6,163 nucleotides of DNA from assembly GCA_946406305.1 (NCBI GenBank), contig CAMJKC010000104.1, forward strand, positions 1 to 6,163. Reading direction: 5' to 3'. This DNA comes from an uncultured Lachnospiraceae bacterium (GTDB lineage Bacteria; Bacillota; Clostridia; Lachnospirales; Lachnospiraceae). Position 1 is the first letter of the stretch. Every line of letters begins with the position of its first letter. This document shows positions 1 through 6,163 of this stretch, piece after piece. The notes beneath the pieces are model-generated. The model made no database searches and was not told where the DNA came from. It worked only from the letters and a program-made list of their open reading frames with translations. Both the position numbers and the translations under genes were made by a program.

Positions 1-716
1 AATGTAATATTTCCTGGATGCTTTACAGCAATACCATCTGCAAAAGTAGATACTGTATCAAGTGTTATTTGTTTTCTTTGTTTAAAACTCTCATACATAG
101 ATGGAGCATTAGCGGCTTGAACACCATATATTTTTATACTCGGTTTTATATTTTTAATAGTAAATGCAATACCAGATATTAACCCTCCTCCACCTATAGG
201 AACCACTATAGCATCTATATCATCAAGTTGATTTAATATTTCAAGCCCTATTGTGCCTTGCCCTGCAATAACATCTTCATCATCAAATGGATGCACAAAA
301 GTATATTTTTTTTCTTTTTGAAGTTCAATCGCCTTTTCATATGCATCATCATATACACCAGGAACTAAAATAACTTCTGCCCCATAGCCCCTTGTTGCCT
401 CTACCTTACTTATAGGAGCTCCATCAGGCATACAAACCACTGATTTAATTCCACTCTTTGTTGCAGAAAGTGCTACTCCTTGGGCATGATTTCCTGCACT
501 ACATGCTATGACTCCTGCCTTTTTTTGCTCCTCATTTAATTGGCTAATTTTATAATAAGCACCCCTTATTTTAAAACTTCCAGTCATTTGCAAATTCTCA
601 GTTTTTAAATATATATGTGCATCTGATTTTAAACTACTACTGCTAAGTAAATCCGTATTTCTCGTAACATTTTTAAGAACACTTGCAGCATCATATATCT
701 TTTCAAGTTTTAACAT
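1..716 (-). CDS. ilvA: Threonine ammonia-lyase (threonine dehydratase), 3' end outside window
   Basis: PLP enzyme (fold type II) that deaminates threonine to 2-oxobutyrate, the isoleucine-specific entry substrate for IlvB. The frame, read from ATG at 716, is open to the left edge: 238 codons plus two bases. The translation opens MLKLEKIYDAASVLKNVTRN. It contains the PLP-lysine motif GSFKIRGA (46-53, Lys49), the loop SAGNHAQG (73-80), EVILVPG (114-120) and the phosphate-binding GGGGLISG (175-182). A stop codon lies in frame just upstream (729-731), and AAGGGGG sits 7 nt before the ATG, so the start is firm. The C-terminal part, including any ACT regulatory domain, is missing, so the long two-ACT IlvA type, the ~400-residue TdcB-like type and a domain-less type cannot be told apart. 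Operon position favours a biosynthetic role. Serine dehydratase is a less likely alternative within the same fold. Confidence 0.95.
   Translation of the reverse strand, partial: MLKLEKIYDAASVLKNVTRNTDLLSSSSLKSDAHIYLKTENLQMTGSFKIRGAYYKISQLNEEQKKAGVIACSAGNHAQGVALSATKSGIKSVVCMPDGAPISKVEATRGYGAEVILVPGVYDDAYEKAIELQKEKKYTFVHPFDDEDVIAGQGTIGLEILNQLDDIDAIVVPIGGGGLISGIAFTIKNIKPSIKIYGVQAANAPSMYESFKQRKQITLDTVSTFADGIAVKHPGNIT
710..716 (-). other. ilvD/ilvA stop-start overlap
   Basis: The sense strand again reads ATGTTAA: the ilvA start ATG overlaps the terminal TGT TAA (Cys, stop) of ilvD by 7 nt. The shared stretch with the ilvE/ilvB junction extends to ten bases, TATGTTAAAA. Coupled translation of ilvD and ilvA is likely but inferred. 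Confidence 0.88.
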
Positions 717-2371
717 AATATTGCCCCCTTATCAGCTGATGATACTAATTTTGCATATCGTGATAAATATCCTGTTTTCACATTTGGCTCTTTTATTTTA
801 GTTGTTTGTTTCCTTTTTTCTAATTCACTATCACTTATTTCTAAATCTATTTTATAATTAGGAATGTCAATTGATATAATGTCTCCATCTTTAACATATA
901 CAATATTTCCACCACTTGCAGCTTCAGGGCTTACATGTCCTATTGAGGCTCCTCTCGTCGCACCAGAAAATCTTCCATCTGTTACCAATGCCACTTCTTT
1001 GTCAAGCCCCATTCCAGCTATTGCAGAAGTAGGATTAAGCATTTCTCTCATACCAGGTCCACCTTTTGGTCCTTCATATCTTATAACTACAACATCACCC
1101 TTATTTATTTTTTTATCATAAATTGCTTTTATTGCATCTTCTTCACAATCATAAACTCTCGCAGGACCTTTATGCTTTAACATTTTTTCATCAACTGCTG
1201 ACCTCTTTACTACACAGCCATTAGGCGCAAGATTTCCAAATAGTATTGCAAGACCTCCTGTTTTTGTATACGGATTATCTATATTTCTTATTATGTTTTC
1301 ATCCAAGTTTTTTACATGCGAAAGATTCTCTTTTATACTGCTACCTGTAACTGTCATCAACTGTGTATTTAATAAGCTTTTCTTTTCAAGTTCTTTCATA
1401 ACAGCATATACTCCCCCTGCTAAATCTAAATCTTCAATATATGTATCTCCAGCTGGAGCAAGATGACATAAATTTGGTGTTTTTTCACTAATTTCATTTA
1501 CATAGCGCAAATCAATATCTATATCTAACTCATGTGCTATTGCTGGCAAATGAAGCATTGTATTTGTTGAGCAACCAAGTGCCATATCCACAGCAATTGC
1601 ATTTTTAAAAGCTAAATCTGTCATAATGTCTTTTGGCTTAATATTTTTCTCAACTAATTCCATTATTTTGATACCTGTGGCTTTAGCAAGTCTTATTCTT
1701 TTTGAATATACAGCAGGAATTGTCCCATTTCCAGGAAGAGCCATACCAAGACTTTCAGTTAAACAATTCATAGAATTTGCAGTATACATTCCACTACAAC
1801 TTCCACATGTTGGGCAAGCATTTTCAGCATATTCTTTGATATCTTCATCATTCATATTACCTGCATAATATGCACCTACTGCTTCAAACATAGAAGATAG
1901 ACAAGTTCTTTTTCCATTTTTAAGTTTCCCAGATAGCATAGGTCCACCAGAAACAAATATAGTTGGTATATTAATCCTTGCTACAGCCATAAGAAGCCCA
2001 GGAACATTTTTATCACAATTTGGTATCATAACAAGTCCATCAAATTGATGAGCAAGAGCCATACATTCAGTGCTATCTGCTATTAAATCTCTTGTCACAA
2101 GAGAGTATTTCATACCTATATGCCCCATCGCAATTCCATCACACACTGCTATCGCTGGGAACTCTATTGGAGTCCCTCCAGCTAATCTTATACCTGCTTT
2201 TACAGCCGATGTTATTTTATCTATATTCATATGCCCTGGGACAATTTCATTGAATGAATTAACAACACCTATTAAAGGTCTTTTTATTTCTTCATCAGTT
2301 AGACCAAGAGCATAAAGAAGACTCCTATTCGGTGTTCTATCTATTCCTAATTTTATATTATCTGATTTCAT
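710..2371 (-). CDS. ilvD: Dihydroxyacid dehydratase
   Basis: Iron-sulfur enzyme that dehydrates 2,3-dihydroxyisovalerate and 2,3-dihydroxy-3-methylvalerate to the 2-oxoacids used by IlvE. It has 553 residues, the usual length for IlvD/Edd proteins. Motifs: VVNSFNEIVPGH (36-47), CDGIAMGH (77-84), CDKNVPG (119-125) with cluster Cys119 and metal-binding Asp120/Lys121, ACPTCGSCSGMYTANSMN (185-202) with cluster Cys192, GCSTNT (266-271), RYEGPKGGPGM (431-441) with Glu433, TDGRFSG (464-470) with the likely catalytic base Ser469, and GHVSPEAA (478-485). Residue 46 is Gly, as in E. coli and Bacillus IlvD, where [2Fe-2S] actinobacterial and plant enzymes have Cys; this fits an oxygen-sensitive [4Fe-4S] type (inference). 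The ATG start is supported by AAAGGA with 7-nt spacing. Edd (phosphogluconate dehydratase) is the alternative family member, but context and motif details favour IlvD. The last 7 nt overlap ilvA. Confidence 0.98.
   Translation of the reverse strand: MKSDNIKLGIDRTPNRSLLYALGLTDEEIKRPLIGVVNSFNEIVPGHMNIDKITSAVKAGIRLAGGTPIEFPAIAVCDGIAMGHIGMKYSLVTRDLIADSTECMALAHQFDGLVMIPNCDKNVPGLLMAVARINIPTIFVSGGPMLSGKLKNGKRTCLSSMFEAVGAYYAGNMNDEDIKEYAENACPTCGSCSGMYTANSMNCLTESLGMALPGNGTIPAVYSKRIRLAKATGIKIMELVEKNIKPKDIMTDLAFKNAIAVDMALGCSTNTMLHLPAIAHELDIDIDLRYVNEISEKTPNLCHLAPAGDTYIEDLDLAGGVYAVMKELEKKSLLNTQLMTVTGSSIKENLSHVKNLDENIIRNIDNPYTKTGGLAILFGNLAPNGCVVKRSAVDEKMLKHKGPARVYDCEEDAIKAIYDKKINKGDVVVIRYEGPKGGPGMREMLNPTSAIAGMGLDKEVALVTDGRFSGATRGASIGHVSPEAASGGNIVYVKDGDIISIDIPNYKIDLEISDSELEKRKQTTKIKEPNVKTGYLSRYAKLVSSADKGAILC
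724..730 (-). promoter_or_regulatory. Ribosome binding site of ilvA
   Basis: AAGGGGG on the sense strand, 7 nt before ATG 716 and located inside the ilvD coding region. The five-G run stands out in this AT-rich sequence. In ilvD the same bases encode the KGA segment near the C-terminus, so the site is constrained by both roles. Confidence 0.82.
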
Positions 2372-2378
2372 AATTATA

Positions 2379-2384
2379 TCCTTT
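2379..2384 (-). promoter_or_regulatory. Ribosome binding site of ilvD
   Basis: AAAGGA on the sense strand, 7 nt before the ilvD ATG, within the 42-nt AT-rich gap that separates ilvC from ilvD. Confidence 0.8.
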
Positions 2385-2413
2385 TTTATTGATATATGAT
2401 TATATTTTTAATT

Positions 2414-3436
2414 TTAATTTGATGCTGTATCGAGGTTTGTATCTTTTCCCCAAATCATATTTTCTCTTAATTCTTTTCCTATGATTTCCATTTGATGGTC
2501 TTTTAATTTTTCTCTCATTGAATTAAAGAATTTTCTTCCATTAGTTTTATTTTCTGCAATCCACCTTTCTGCAAATGAACCATTTTTTATATCGGCAAGA
2601 ACTTTTTTCATCCTCTCTTTTGTTTCTTCATGTGGTATAACTCTTTCACCCGATACATATTCTCCAAATTCTGCTGTATCTGAGATTGAATAATTCATTG
2701 CTTGTATTCCTCCTTTATTTATCAAATCTACTATCAGTTTTAATTCGTGAATACATTCAAAGTAAGCATTTTCTGGTTCATAACCAGATTCAACTAAAAC
2801 TTCAAAACCACATTGCATAAGGTCAACTACACCACCACAAAGTACACATTGCTCTCCAAAGAGATCAGTCTCTGTTTCATCGTTAAATGTTGTTTCCATA
2901 ATTCCTGCTTTTGCCCCACCAATACCTGCTATATATGCAAGAGCAAGAGAAAGAGCATTTCCAGTTGCATTTTGTTCTATTGCAACAAGACAAGGCACAC
3001 CTTTTCCAGCTTTGTAACAAGAACGAACAGTATGTCCTGGTCCCTTTGGTGCTGCCATAAATACATCTATACCTTCAGGCACTACTATTTGTTTGTATCT
3101 TATATTAAATCCGTGTGCAAATGCAAGAGCATTACCTTTTGAAAGGTTTGGGAGTATGTCTTTATTATATACATCTGCCTGAACTTCATCATTGATTAAA
3201 ATCATAATTATGTCTCCCCATTTTGCTGCCTCAGCAATATTCATAACTTTTAACCCTGCATCAGTGGCTTCTTTTACCCTACTTGAGTTTTCTCTTAAAC
3301 CTACTACTACATCTAACCCACTGTCTCTTAAATTAAGTGCATGTGCATGTCCTTGGGAGCCATAACCTATTATTGCAATCTTTTTTCCTTTCAATAAATT
3401 TAAATCACAATCTTTTTCATAATACATTTTCGCCAT
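2414..3436 (-). CDS. ilvC: Ketol-acid reductoisomerase, class I (short form)
   Basis: Mg-dependent enzyme that isomerises and reduces acetolactate or acetohydroxybutyrate to 2,3-dihydroxy-acids with NAD(P)H. At 340 residues it is the short class I form with one knotted C-terminal domain. Visible: the dinucleotide-binding GYGSQGHAHALNL (24-36), the cofactor-specificity loop GLRENSSRVKEA (46-57), AHGFNI (107-112) with His108, PKGPGH (130-135) with Lys131, ETDLFGEQ (189-196) giving metal ligands Asp191 and Glu195, Glu227 and Glu231 in the YFECIHELK helix, and SISDTAEFG (250-258) with Ser252. All catalytic positions appear intact. The loop has Arg53 where NADPH-using relatives usually have a second phosphate-binding Ser; see findings. 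The ATG start is supported by AAGGAG at 3445-3450 with 8-nt spacing. It sits between ilvB (21 nt upstream) and ilvD (42 nt downstream). Confidence 0.98.
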   Translation of the reverse strand: MAKMYYEKDCDLNLLKGKKIAIIGYGSQGHAHALNLRDSGLDVVVGLRENSSRVKEATDAGLKVMNIAEAAKWGDIIMILINDEVQADVYNKDILPNLSKGNALAFAHGFNIRYKQIVVPEGIDVFMAAPKGPGHTVRSCYKAGKGVPCLVAIEQNATGNALSLALAYIAGIGGAKAGIMETTFNDETETDLFGEQCVLCGGVVDLMQCGFEVLVESGYEPENAYFECIHELKLIVDLINKGGIQAMNYSISDTAEFGEYVSGERVIPHEETKERMKKVLADIKNGSFAERWIAENKTNGRKFFNSMREKLKDHQMEIIGKELRENMIWGKDTNLDTASN

Positions 3437-3444
3437 AATATTTT

Positions 3445-3450
3445 CTCCTT
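3445..3450 (-). promoter_or_regulatory. Ribosome binding site of ilvC
   Basis: AAGGAG on the sense strand, 8 nt before the ilvC ATG and in the short gap after the tandem TAA TAA stops of ilvB. It is the closest to consensus of the four sites visible here. Confidence 0.88.
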
Positions 3451-3457
3451 ATATTTA

Positions 3458-5164
3458 TTATTTTATTAAAAAATCTGTTATATCTGAACCTGCTCCTACC
3501 ATAGGCCTAACCATTTCATCTTTATCTATTATACAATCAATTACATATCCAACTTTAGAATCTATTGCTTCTTTAAGTACCTCTATCAATTCTTGTTCTA
3601 TCTTTACTCTTTTTCCTTTAAGCCCAAATGCTTCTGCCACTTTTACAAAATCTGGTCCTCTATCAAGAACCGTTTCCGAAAAATGTTTATTATAAATAAT
3701 ATTTTGCCATTGTCTAACCATTCCAAGAACAGAGTTATTAAAAATAATAGTTATTATTGGAATTTTATAATGTTCTTCTGTTGCAAGTTCATTTAAATTC
3801 ATTCTAAAACTTCCATCTCCAGTAATGTGAAGAACTATTTTATCTTTATTTGCTACTTTAGCACCAATGGCAGCACCTAACCCAAATCCCATAGTACCAA
3901 ATCCACCTGAGGTAATAAGTTGCCCTGGATAATGAAAACTAAAATGCTGCACTGCCCACATTTGATGTTGTCCTACATCTGTGGTCATTATGCTTTGATT
4001 TGGTACTATTTTCTTTATAGCTGTGGCTATTTGTTTTGGATTTAAGTTCTTATCACTAAATTCATATTCTGTTTCTGTTGGATAAGAAAATACAAAATCA
4101 AGCCATTCTTTATGATTACATTTATTAACTCTTGTCAATAATTCTTTTAATACTTTTTTTGCATCGCCTATTACATGATATGTAGTTATTATATTTTTAT
4201 CAACTTCATTTCTATCTATATCAATTTGTAAAATTTTTGCCTGTTTTGCAAAAGTATCTCTATTTAGTGCAACTCTATCGGAAAATCTACATCCTATAAC
4301 AATGAGTAAATCACAATTAGCAACTGCCATATTTGAACTCTGTGTCCCATGCATTCCTATAAGTCCTGTAGCTTTTTCTTTTGTCCCATCATAGCCTCCA
4401 CAACCCATAACGGTATATGCAACTGGACTATCAATCTTGTCAGCAAAATTATACAACTCTTCATTTGCTCTACTTAAAACTACTCCACCACCACATACGA
4501 TAAGTGGCTTCTTTGATTCATTTATCATGACACTTGCTCTATCTAAATCTTTTTTGTCAACTTCACTCCATTTATCTGTATATGTCTGCCTATTTACATT
4601 TGTCGCTAATCTCTTTTTGTTAAAATTTTTATCTGGGGTTTTATGTTCATATTCACATTTTTCTGCTGTTACATTTTTTAAAATATCTATAACTACTGGT
4701 CCCGGCCTTCCATTTTGTGCAACATAAAAAGCTTCTCTTATTATATCTGCAAGTTTAGTTACATCTTTAACAAGATAATTACACTTTGTAATTGCTTTTG
4801 TTATAGAAACCATATTTACTTCTTGAAAAGAATCTCTATCAAGTAAATTTTCACCAACATTACAAGTTATAAACACTACAGGTGAAGAATCCATATATGC
4901 TGTGGCTATGCCTGTCGTTAAATTTGTAGAACCAGGTCCAGAGGTTGCAAAACAAACTCCTACTTTTCCTTTACTTCTTGCATATCCATCTGCTGCATGG
5001 CTTGCACCTTGTTCATGCGAAGTTAAAATATGTTTTATTTTTCCTTCATACTTATAGAGTGCATCATAGACATTTAAAATAGTCCCTCCAGGATAACCAA
5101 ATACAACTTCTACCCCTTGTTCGAGTAAACACTCAATTACAATTTCTGCCCCTGTTTTTAACAT
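3458..5164 (-). CDS. ilvB: Acetolactate synthase (acetohydroxyacid synthase), catalytic large subunit
   Basis: ThDP- and FAD-dependent enzyme joining pyruvate with a second pyruvate (valine/leucine branch) or 2-oxobutyrate (isoleucine branch). Starting at ATG 5164 the protein has 568 residues, normal for the family. Residues in order: FGYPGG (22-27), catalytic Glu51 in SHEQGA, SGPGSTN (75-81), the FQ pair (113-114), GMHGT (270-274) and RFSDR (293-297) in the FAD region, then the ThDP/metal motif GDG (449-451) to NN (476-477), and GMVRQWQ (481-487). Trp486 in that last motif is typical of anabolic AHAS and argues against a catabolic AlsS. An upstream in-frame TTG at 5179 would add five residues (MESKG). 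ATG 5164 is preferred because GGAG lies 9 nt upstream and MLKTGAEIV matches the usual family N-terminus. A weaker GGAAGA lies upstream of the TTG. The gene ends in tandem TAA TAA, 21 nt before ilvC. No small subunit gene follows. Confidence 0.97.
   Translation of the reverse strand: MLKTGAEIVIECLLEQGVEVVFGYPGGTILNVYDALYKYEGKIKHILTSHEQGASHAADGYARSKGKVGVCFATSGPGSTNLTTGIATAYMDSSPVVFITCNVGENLLDRDSFQEVNMVSITKAITKCNYLVKDVTKLADIIREAFYVAQNGRPGPVVIDILKNVTAEKCEYEHKTPDKNFNKKRLATNVNRQTYTDKWSEVDKKDLDRASVMINESKKPLIVCGGGVVLSRANEELYNFADKIDSPVAYTVMGCGGYDGTKEKATGLIGMHGTQSSNMAVANCDLLIVIGCRFSDRVALNRDTFAKQAKILQIDIDRNEVDKNIITTYHVIGDAKKVLKELLTRVNKCNHKEWLDFVFSYPTETEYEFSDKNLNPKQIATAIKKIVPNQSIMTTDVGQHQMWAVQHFSFHYPGQLITSGGFGTMGFGLGAAIGAKVANKDKIVLHITGDGSFRMNLNELATEEHYKIPIITIIFNNSVLGMVRQWQNIIYNKHFSETVLDRGPDFVKVAEAFGLKGKRVKIEQELIEVLKEAIDSKVGYVIDCIIDKDEMVRPMVGAGSDITDFLIK
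5158..5164 (-). other. ilvE/ilvB stop-start overlap
   Basis: The sense strand reads ATGTTAA. ATG opens ilvB, and TGT TAA is the last Cys codon and stop of ilvE in another frame. The ilvB ribosome binding site is inside ilvE. This arrangement suggests translational coupling of the two cistrons, which is inference. The same seven bases form the ilvD/ilvA junction. Confidence 0.88.
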
Positions 5165-6163
5165 ACCTTTACTCTCCAATTATATTTATCTTCCAAATTA
5201 CCATATTGTATTGAAAGTAATGTATCATATAATTTAAGGCTTAAATCTCCTATTTTACCATTACCTATTTCAAGTATCTTATCTTTATTTATAAGTTTAC
5301 CAACAGGCGAAACTATGCAGGCTGTTCCAGTCCCAAAACATTCTATAAGTTTTTTATTTTCTGCTGCTACAATTACTTCATCAAGTGATATTTTTCTCTC
5401 TTCTACTTTATATCCAAATTCTTTACAAAGAGTTATTATTGAATCTCTTGTCACCCCTGGCAAAATGCTTCCATTTAACATAGGAGTTATTATAGTCCCA
5501 TCTATGTTAAAAAATATATTCATAGAACCAACTTCTTCTATATATTTTCTCTCAACTCCATCAAGCCATAAAGTTTGCTCACATTTATTTTCCTCTGCCT
5601 TTTCCTGCGAAGCAAGTGAGGCTGCATAATTTCCACCTGTTTTTGCAAATCCAACTCCACCTCTTACTGCTCTTACATATTCTTCTTCTACCCATATTGA
5701 TACTGGAGATAATCCATTTTTATAATATGCTCCACTTGGGGAAGCAATTATAATATAGTAATAGCTTGCAGATGGATGAACACCAAGTTTTGGATCAAGC
5801 CCTATCACAAATGGCCTTATATAAAGTGTATCGCCTTTTGTTTTTGGAACCCAATCTTTTTCAACTTCAACAAATTTTTTTATTGAAGTTACAAAATCTT
5901 CTTCTTCAATTTTTGGCATGCAAAGTCTCTCTAAAGAATTATTTATTCTTTTCGCATTCATATATGGTCTAAATAAAAAAACATTACCATTATTATAATA
6001 AGCTTTCATTCCTTCAAATACTTCTTGACCATAATGAAATACATTTGCAGCTGGCGATATGCTTATATTATGAAATTCTTCAATTCTTGCATTACACCAA
6101 CCTTTTGCTTCATTATATTCCATTTCAAAATTATCATCTTCAATGGATGATTCTATATTTATT
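5158..6163 (-). CDS. ilvE: Branched-chain amino acid aminotransferase, 5' end outside window
   Basis: PLP-dependent enzyme (fold type IV, class IV aminotransferase) that interconverts 2-oxoacids and valine, isoleucine or leucine using glutamate; cytosolic. About 335 codons are visible. Counting from the Met codon at 6123, I see HYGQEVFEGMKAY (30-42), the PLP-lysine segment GFAKTGGNYAAS with Lys161, EEVGSMNIFF (196-205), NGSILPGVTRDS (217-228) and GTGTACIVSP (264-273). This is the longer 'eukaryotic/Bacillus YbgE-YwaA-like' BCAT type rather than the E. coli IlvE type. The frame stays open from 6123 to the right edge (INIESSIEDDNFE before MEYNEAKGW). Relatives carry a few dozen residues before the equivalent of MEYNEAKGW, so Met 6123 is probably internal and the true start lies beyond 6163. 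The stop (TAA, 5158-5160) overlaps the ilvB start. It is the most promoter-proximal gene visible, so any leader or promoter is off the window. The family call is very secure; substrate range is inferred from context. Confidence 0.96.
   Translation of the reverse strand, partial: INIESSIEDDNFEMEYNEAKGWCNARIEEFHNISISPAANVFHYGQEVFEGMKAYYNNGNVFLFRPYMNAKRINNSLERLCMPKIEEEDFVTSIKKFVEVEKDWVPKTKGDTLYIRPFVIGLDPKLGVHPSASYYYIIIASPSGAYYKNGLSPVSIWVEEEYVRAVRGGVGFAKTGGNYAASLASQEKAEENKCEQTLWLDGVERKYIEEVGSMNIFFNIDGTIITPMLNGSILPGVTRDSIITLCKEFGYKVEERKISLDEVIVAAENKKLIECFGTGTACIVSPVGKLINKDKILEIGNGKIGDLSLKLYDTLLSIQYGNLEDKYNWRVKVC
5174..5177 (-). promoter_or_regulatory. Ribosome binding site deciding the ilvB start
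   Basis: GGAG on the sense strand lies 9 nt before ATG 5164, inside the ilvE coding region. It supports ATG 5164 over the in-frame TTG at 5179, which the site almost touches and so could not serve. Confidence 0.8.

Larger units (their letters stand above)
1..6163 (-). other. ilvE-ilvB-ilvC-ilvD-ilvA operon (single transcription unit, both ends off window)
   Basis: Five consecutive genes share one strand and one pathway, with junctions of 7-nt overlap, 21 nt, 42 nt and 7-nt overlap. None of the gaps holds a G+C-rich inverted repeat followed by a T run, so I see no internal terminator. None holds a convincing -35/-10 pair either. This is inferred to be one polycistronic message read from right to left. 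The promoter and any leader control (a T-box or attenuator would be typical for this pathway in Bacillota) would be upstream of the visible part of ilvE, beyond base 6163. Confidence 0.85.

Noticed and set aside
731..740. Perfect 10-bp palindrome ATCAGCTGAT near the end of ilvD
   Set aside because: It lies within codons for the conserved SSADKGA tail and has no loop, partner site or T run. Most likely coincidental to coding.
864..2315. Three plus-strand open frames of 80-85 codons opposite ilvD
   Set aside because: Reverse-strand shadows of conserved IlvD segments (for example the glycine-rich RYEGPKGGPGM region), with no independent support.
2372..2413. Two TATAAT hexamers in the ilvC-ilvD gap (sense strand, 2399-2404 and 2373-2378) as internal promoter -10 boxes
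   Set aside because: The positions about 17 nt upstream read CAGCAT and AATCAT, nothing like TTGACA. TATAAT is expected by chance in such AT-rich DNA.
2372..2413. Possible terminator between ilvC and ilvD
   Set aside because: No G+C-containing stem followed by a U run. The gap is A-rich on the sense strand and ends in a ribosome binding site.
2813..3142. 109-codon open frame on the plus strand inside ilvC
   Set aside because: Antisense to a clearly coding gene with intact catalytic motifs. The product is Cys/Lys/Ser-rich with no recognisable domain, as expected of a shadow frame in AT-rich DNA.
4437..5629. Plus-strand open frames of about 100 codons opposite ilvB and ilvE (4437-4727 and 5315-5629)
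   Set aside because: They lie wholly antisense to conserved enzyme genes and show no family motif.

Overview
This window is a single co-directional block of branched-chain amino acid (isoleucine/valine) biosynthesis genes, all on the minus strand. Transcription runs from the right edge to the left: ilvE, ilvB, ilvC, ilvD, ilvA. The DNA is AT-rich, third codon positions are mostly A or T, AGA/AGG is the usual arginine codon, and the genes have purine-rich GGAG/AAGGAG-type ribosome binding sites. Together with the flavour of the proteins, this suggests a low-GC Bacillota, most likely a clostridial anaerobe. That assignment is inference; no gene here fixes the genus.

Layout in transcription order: (1) ilvE, branched-chain aminotransferase, whose 5' end lies beyond the right edge (5158-6163 visible). 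(2) ilvB, acetolactate synthase catalytic subunit (3458-5164), starting inside the end of ilvE by a 7-nt overlap. (3) ilvC, ketol-acid reductoisomerase (2414-3436), after a 21-nt gap. (4) ilvD, dihydroxyacid dehydratase (710-2371), after a 42-nt gap. (5) ilvA, threonine ammonia-lyase, again starting by a 7-nt overlap and running off the left edge after 238 codons. No stretch longer than 42 bases lacks a gene. I see no terminator, RNA gene, repeat array or mobile element.

The five enzymes form a complete route. IlvA makes 2-oxobutyrate from threonine. IlvB condenses pyruvate with 2-oxobutyrate or with a second pyruvate. IlvC isomerises and reduces the acetohydroxyacids, and IlvD dehydrates them to 2-oxoacids. 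IlvE transaminates these to isoleucine and valine, and could also make leucine. The one expected component not seen is the regulatory small subunit of acetolactate synthase (ilvN/ilvH); ilvB is followed directly by ilvC.

This is an ordinary metabolic operon and I found no undescribed system. The points worth a second look are the missing ilvN, two near-identical overlap junctions (ilvE/ilvB and ilvD/ilvA), an atypical residue in the IlvC cofactor loop, and start-codon corrections for ilvB and ilvE.
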